9,964 bases of DNA from Candidatus Muproteobacteria bacterium (lineage in GTDB: Bacteria > Pseudomonadota > Gammaproteobacteria > Acidiferrobacterales > Sulfurifustaceae): NCBI GenBank assembly GCA_023266455.1, contig JAHFQD010000040.1, positions 1 to 9,964 on the forward strand, read 5' to 3'. Positions within the stretch are counted from its first letter, which is position 1. Each line of letters starts with the position of its first letter. Shown here one piece after another: positions 6,891 through 9,964 of this stretch. The translations under genes and the position numbers were made by a program. A model generated the notes under the pieces. It was not told the origin of the DNA, searched no databases, and saw nothing but the letters and a program-made list of their open reading frames with translations.

Positions 6891-6919
6891 TTGCCGCCAT
6901 TCAAAAGAGCTTAAATAAT
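6891..6919 (+). promoter_or_regulatory. Candidate sigma70 promoter of the rsb operon
   Basis: TTGCCG (6891-6896; 4 of 6 to TTGACA) and AATAAT (6914-6919; 5 of 6 to TATAAT) are separated by exactly 17 nt. They lie in an A+T-richer patch upstream of rsbR. Transcription would begin near 6926, giving a leader of ~130 nt. No other gene in the vicinity needs this promoter. It is judged by eye only, and other sigma factors are not excluded. Confidence 0.35.
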
Positions 6920-6954
6920 GAGTCGCTCGATGACGGTCGCTTATTCCTATTCAA

Positions 6955-6969
6955 CTCGACAGCGTCGAG
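6955..6969. repeat. Small palindrome in the rsb leader
   Basis: CTCGAC (6955-6960) and GTCGAG (6964-6969) are perfect arms around AGC. It lies ~35 nt downstream of the candidate -10 box and ~90 nt upstream of rsbR. It could be an operator or a leader hairpin. It is short enough to occur by chance. Confidence 0.25.
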
Positions 6970-7056
6970 ATCAATAACACTATGAGCCCGATAGCGGCCT
7001 TACCTCTTTCGGGGTTGCCCTCAACACTTCAAGTCGCCACAGGAGGATCGCTTTCT

Positions 7057-7949
7057 ATGAAAACGATGAGCGAAAAAATGCCCGCACCGGGTTTTGCGGA
7101 TGATTCAACCGCCGGTTTATTGCGCGAGCTCGTTTCGCACTTGCGTCCCGCACCGAATTACGTGAAGAGTGGGCGCGCCGCATTACCGAAGCGCAGTTGC
7201 TGACGGCGATGACCAAAGAAGAAATCTTTGCCGAAGCCACTTCTGTATACGACAACTACGTCGAAGCGTTGGAAACGGGAACGTTCGAAGCGCTGCAGTC
7301 GTATTCGAGAAATTTATCCGAACGTATTATTCCGCGCGGCGTGCAAACGGACGAAGTCGTCGGCATCGTGTTGCTGTTACGCGACGTGTTGGCGCGTTCT
7401 TTGTTCGCGAAATATCAAACCGATTTTCGTTTGCTCAATCGCATTTTGGACGCGTACGAACCGGCGGCGAACCGCATCGCCAACACGGTAGCGGTCGGAT
7501 TCGTGCAAGAACGCGAACGTATTATTCGCGAACAGCAGGAAGCCATCCGCGAATTGTCGACACCCGTACTACAAGTGCGGGAAAGACTATTGATTCTACC
7601 GATTATCGGCGTGATGGACCCGCAACGCGCCCGACAGCTGACAGAACAGCTTCTGCGCGGTATACGTGCAAATCGTGCAAGAGTGGTTGTCATTGATATT
7701 ACGGGTGTGGCTGCCATTAACTCGAACGTGGCGAATCACTTAGTCCAGACCGTCGAAGCGTCGCGGTTGCTCGGCGCCACGGTAATCGTGACCGGGTTGT
7801 CGCCGGAAATCGCGCAAACCTTGGTCAATATCGGCGTGGATCTGGGCAAGATGAACACCGTCGGCGATTTACAGGGCGGTATCGAAGAGGCGGAGCGGTT
7901 ATTGGGTTACAAAGTCGTGCCGCTAACTGAGACGACGCAACAGGTGTGA
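7057..7949 (+). CDS. rsbR: RsbR-type stressosome scaffold/sensor protein, frameshifted near its 5' end
   Basis: RsbR proteins form the stressosome shell with RsbS and sense stress through the N-terminal domain. AGGAGG (7041-7046) lies 10 nt before ATG 7057. That frame gives MKTMSEKMPAPGF... and LLRELVSHLR, then reaches a stop at 7201-7203. The following frame, open from 7104, continues RTELREEWARRI (from ~7149), TKEEIFAEATSVYDNYVEALE, to TGA 7947-7949. Together they make a normal RsbR of ~297 residues if one base is restored near 7145-7150. The N-terminal all-helical sensory domain is followed by a C-terminal STAS domain (from about 7545, ELSTPVLQVRERLLILPIIG; VVVIDITGV). Aligned by memory to B. 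subtilis RsbRA, phospho-site Thr171 is Pro (7620-7622) and Thr205 is Ser (7722-7724). Without the shift only a TTG at 7197 with no Shine-Dalgarno could start the main frame. Confidence 0.85.
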
Positions 7950-7977
7950 ACGCACCACAAGGCACGGGTTAATCCTT

Positions 7978-8361
7978 ATGGCAGTCCCGATACTCAAGCA
8001 ATCGCATTATTTGATAGCGACCATTCAGTCCGCGTTGACTGACGCCGATCTGGTTCAACTGCGCGACGCGCTTGCCGATAAGGTCGGCAAGTTTCGTTCG
8101 CGCGGCGTTATCGTCGACGTTACCGCGCTGGATGTATTGGATTCGTTCGCCTCGCGGACGCTGCGCGATATTTCGTACATGATCAAGCTCCGCGGTGCGG
8201 AGACGGTCATCGTTGGTATCCAGCCGGAAGTGGCGTTCGCGATGGTGCAACTCGGCATCGCCTTCGAAGACGTCGCCACCGCGCTCGATCTTGAAGAAGG
8301 ATTGTTGTACTTGGATAAGAAACAGAAGTTGGGACAACATGGCAGCCAGCGTGGGTTTTGA
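7978..8361 (+). CDS. rsbS: RsbS-type STAS antagonist of the stressosome
   Basis: This 127-residue single STAS-domain protein matches RsbS in length and sequence. It opens MAVPILKQSHYLIATIQSAL, followed by GVIVDVTALDVLDSFASRTL, then RGAETVIVGIQPEVAFAMVQLGI and TALDLEEGL. Ser56 (codon 8143-8145, in DVLDSF) aligns with the RsbT-phosphorylated Ser59 of B. subtilis RsbS. RsbS and RsbR build the cytoplasmic scaffold that sequesters the kinase RsbT in unstressed cells. The start is 28 nt after the rsbR stop. No strong Shine-Dalgarno is visible. The C-terminal ~15 residues (LDKKQKLGQHGSQRGF) extend past the STAS fold, and their last codons overlap rsbT by 23 nt. Confidence 0.93.
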   Translation: MAVPILKQSHYLIATIQSALTDADLVQLRDALADKVGKFRSRGVIVDVTALDVLDSFASRTLRDISYMIKLRGAETVIVGIQPEVAFAMVQLGIAFEDVATALDLEEGLLYLDKKQKLGQHGSQRGF

Positions 8362-8767
8362 AGCAGAAACGGAATTCTGTATCGCCGTTAATTCGGACAA
8401 CGATCTCGTCGCTGCGCGACGGAAAGGTCGCGTGCTGGCCGAGCAAATCGGATTTTCCGGTAGCGAAGCGACCTTGGTGGCGACGGCGATTTCCGAATTG
8501 GCGCGCAACATCGTGAGCTACGCTGGCCGCGGCGAAATATTGCTGAGCACGGTCGGCAACGGCAGCAGCATCGGTATTACCGTCATCGCCCGTGATCAAG
8601 GGCCGGGCATCGCCGATACGCGCCGCGTGTTGGAGCACGGTTATTCCACCTCCGGCGGCTTAGGTTTGGGCCTGCCGGGCGTGCGGCGCATCATGGACGA
8701 ATTTGACATTATCTCCGCGCCCGGATTGGGCACGACGATTACCGTGACGAAATGGAAGCGGCGATAA
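8339..8767 (+). CDS. rsbT: RsbT-type serine kinase / switch protein
   Basis: This 142-residue HATPase_c kinase belongs to the anti-sigma-factor-like serine kinase group. The N box is ISELARNIVSYA (Asn57), the G1 box RDQGPGI (Asp86, Gly88, Gly90), and the G2 box GGLGLGLPGVRRIMDEF (106-122). In the stressosome, RsbT phosphorylates RsbS and RsbR upon stress. It then leaves the complex to bind an output partner. ATG 8339 is chosen because it starts just before the family N terminus (ETEFCIAVNSDNDLVAARRKGR); it lies inside rsbS, overlapping by 23 nt. The stop TAA (8765-8767) abuts the next ATG. The closest family confusion would be an RsbW-like anti-sigma kinase, but the operon order and sequence fit RsbT. 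Confidence 0.94.
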   Translation: MAASVGFEAETEFCIAVNSDNDLVAARRKGRVLAEQIGFSGSEATLVATAISELARNIVSYAGRGEILLSTVGNGSSIGITVIARDQGPGIADTRRVLEHGYSTSGGLGLGLPGVRRIMDEFDIISAPGLGTTITVTKWKRR

Positions 8768-9376
8768 ATGACTACGGCGGCGTTCGAGTGGGGAGTGGCG
8801 CAGCTCACTCTCCCCGGAGAACACGAGTGCGGCGATAAGTACGTCGTCGAACCGTTTGAAGGAGGTGCCCTGGTGGCGGTAGTCGATGCGCTAGGACATG
8901 GACGCGAAGCGGCGCGCGTGGCGGATGCCGCGGTCGCGACGCTGGTGCCAAACGCGAAGGAGAATCTCGACGTGTTGATGCAGCGCTGTCATTCGAGTAT
9001 TCGCGAGACTCGCGGCGCGACGATGAGCTTGGCGTCGTTCGATTGGCGCCAGCGCACCATGACGTGGCTCGGCGTTGGCAACGTCGTCGGCGTGCTGATG
9101 CGTAATTTTCAGAAAACTAGCCCGCGCATCGAATCGCTATTGGTGCGCGCCGGCGTCGTCGGTTATCAGTTGCCCGATCCCCATCCTTTGGTTATGCCGA
9201 TCGAACCGGGCGATACGCTGATTCTCGCCACCGACGGCGTGCGCGATTTGTTCACCGAAATCTTGCCGGCGGTTATCGAGCCGCAGCGGCTGGCGAATCG
9301 AATTTTGACGACCTATGCCAAACACCGCGACGACGCAACAGTGTTGGTGTTCCGCTGCAATGGAAGCGAGGGATGA
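8768..9376 (+). CDS. rsbX: RsbX-type PP2C/SpoIIE-family serine phosphatase
   Basis: This 202-residue compact PP2C-fold phosphatase has no extra domains, matching RsbX in size. Metal-binding and core motifs are present: ECGDKYVV (Asp23), VVDALGHG (Asp40), GATMSLASF (83-91), LGVGNV (101-106), ILATDGVRDLF (Asp156), and the final RDDATVLVF (Asp188/Asp189). RsbX removes phosphates from RsbS and RsbR so that RsbT can be recaptured after stress. The ATG directly follows the rsbT stop (TAAATG), with GGAAG at 8754-8758 as Shine-Dalgarno. The stop overlaps an ATG (ATGA 9373-9376) of the next gene. The low complexity of the fold and the operon position support feedback phosphatase over a sensor role. 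Confidence 0.92.
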   Translation: MTTAAFEWGVAQLTLPGEHECGDKYVVEPFEGGALVAVVDALGHGREAARVADAAVATLVPNAKENLDVLMQRCHSSIRETRGATMSLASFDWRQRTMTWLGVGNVVGVLMRNFQKTSPRIESLLVRAGVVGYQLPDPHPLVMPIEPGDTLILATDGVRDLFTEILPAVIEPQRLANRILTTYAKHRDDATVLVFRCNGSEG

Positions 9377-9378
9377 AC

Positions 9379-9964
9379 ATGGACATCGCCGAACGCGAAG
9401 AGCGCTATTGGGCAATTCTCCAAGATTATTTGCACGACGAAAGCGAGACGCAGCTCACGCGCGGTTACGAGTTCGCGCGCGCCGCGCTCATGGAAGGTTC
9501 CGGCATCATCGAGGTCGCGACGATTCATCATCGCGCGCTGCGGCGTCTGTCGACCAATCGACATATCTCCGAGTCGGTGCTCGACAAAGCGAATTATTTT
9601 TTCTGCGAAGCGATGTCGCCGTTCGAAATGAGTCATCGCGGCGCGCAAGAGGGTGCGCGCGCACTGCGGCATTTGAACGAATTACTCGAAGGCGAATCGA
9701 AGCGTATCGCGCACGCATTGCACGATGAAGCCGGCCAATTGCTGGCGTCGGTGCATATCGCGCTCGATGAAATCGCCGACGACTTACCGCCGGAGTTGCG
9801 CGGGCGTTTTGACGACATCGGCGGGTTGCTGCGCCAGATCGAAAGCGAACTGCGCAATTTATCGCACGAGTTACGTCCAACGGTCTTGGACAACTTGGGA
9901 TTGGTTCCGGCGCTGGAATTTTTAGCCGAGCGCGTGGCGCGGCGTACCGGGCTCAGTGTTTCGG
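9379..9964 (+). CDS. Histidine kinase with RsbU_N-like N-terminal domain (3' end outside window)
   Basis: Visible are 195 residues, with no stop before the window ends. Residues ~1-85 match the N-terminal domain of the phosphatase RsbU (RsbU_N), the part that binds RsbT. Key stretches are YLHDESETQLTRGYEFARAA, GIIEVATIHHRALRRL, and SPFEMSHRG. A helix (GARALRHLNELLEGESKRI) leads into a HisKA_3 dimerisation domain, IAHALHDEAGQLLASVHIAL, where His115 (codon 9721-9723) is the predicted phospho-acceptor. The second helix (LRNLSHELRPTVLDNLGLV) is typical of NarL-partner kinases. The HATPase domain should follow outside the window. No membrane segment is seen, so it is probably cytoplasmic. ATG 9379 is preferred over ATG 9373 because GAGGG (9368-9372) is 6 nt upstream. 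The arrangement implies activation by released RsbT. A NarL/LuxR response regulator is expected downstream. Confidence 0.9.
   Translation, partial: MDIAEREERYWAILQDYLHDESETQLTRGYEFARAALMEGSGIIEVATIHHRALRRLSTNRHISESVLDKANYFFCEAMSPFEMSHRGAQEGARALRHLNELLEGESKRIAHALHDEAGQLLASVHIALDEIADDLPPELRGRFDDIGGLLRQIESELRNLSHELRPTVLDNLGLVPALEFLAERVARRTGLSVS

Noticed and set aside
7134..7160. Programmed ribosomal frameshift in rsbR
   Set aside because: No X XXY YYZ slippery heptamer or obvious downstream pseudoknot is visible at the junction. A 1-nt indel is simpler.
8195..8338. Longer in-frame start for rsbT inside rsbS
   Set aside because: The extra 48 residues are an out-of-frame reading of the conserved rsbS STAS domain and match no RsbT N terminus.
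7969..8511. Long minus-strand frame opposite rsbS and rsbT
   Set aside because: It is antisense to two firmly identified genes and arises from GC-rich codon structure.
1..9964. CRISPR arrays, tRNA/rRNA genes, complete insertion sequences, riboswitches
   Set aside because: I looked for spaced direct repeats, tRNA cloverleaf ends, transposase motifs and known aptamer cores by eye and saw none.

Overview
The window looks like chromosomal DNA from a moderately GC-rich Gram-negative bacterium, most likely a beta- or gammaproteobacterium. This rests on the protein families, the signal-peptide binding protein of a periplasmic transporter, and GC-rich codon use. Species cannot be fixed from the sequence alone. 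All recognised genes lie on the + strand.

Region 1 (1-4306) is a branched-chain-amino-acid-type (HAAT/Liv) ABC importer in the order livG (3' end only), livF, periplasmic binding protein, livH, livM. The genes are tightly packed (ATGA overlaps at 393 and 3365). The one exception is the gap between the binding-protein gene and livH, which holds a large composite palindrome ending in a terminator-like hairpin. LivF carries arginine in place of the Walker A lysine.

Region 2 (4374-6036) holds a Trm112-like zinc-ribbon/SAM methyltransferase fusion. It is followed by a 3-hydroxybutyrate-dehydrogenase-like SDR gene broken by an apparent deletion of about 29 nt just after the NAD-binding glycine motif.

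Region 3 (6037-7056) is non-coding and decayed. It contains the last ~40 codons of a mannose-1-phosphate guanylyltransferase/mannose-6-phosphate isomerase (ManC/AlgA type), several palindromes, a more A+T-rich stretch, and a candidate sigma70 promoter.

Region 4 (7057-9964, running off the end) is a stressosome operon: rsbR (with an apparent 1-nt frameshift near its 5' end), rsbS, rsbT, an rsbX-like PP2C phosphatase, and a histidine kinase whose N-terminal domain resembles the RsbT-binding domain of RsbU. The inferred circuit is: RsbR/RsbS scaffold holds RsbT; stress-triggered phosphorylation frees RsbT; RsbT binds the RsbU_N-like domain of the kinase; the kinase signals to a response regulator probably encoded just downstream; RsbX resets the scaffold. 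This stressosome-to-two-component wiring is the most interesting system here. Related RSTX plus two-component modules are known (e.g. in Vibrio), so it is not wholly new.

Three reading-frame lesions (bdh, manC remnant, rsbR) fall within 2 kb. This indicates either local gene decay or indel errors in the assembly.
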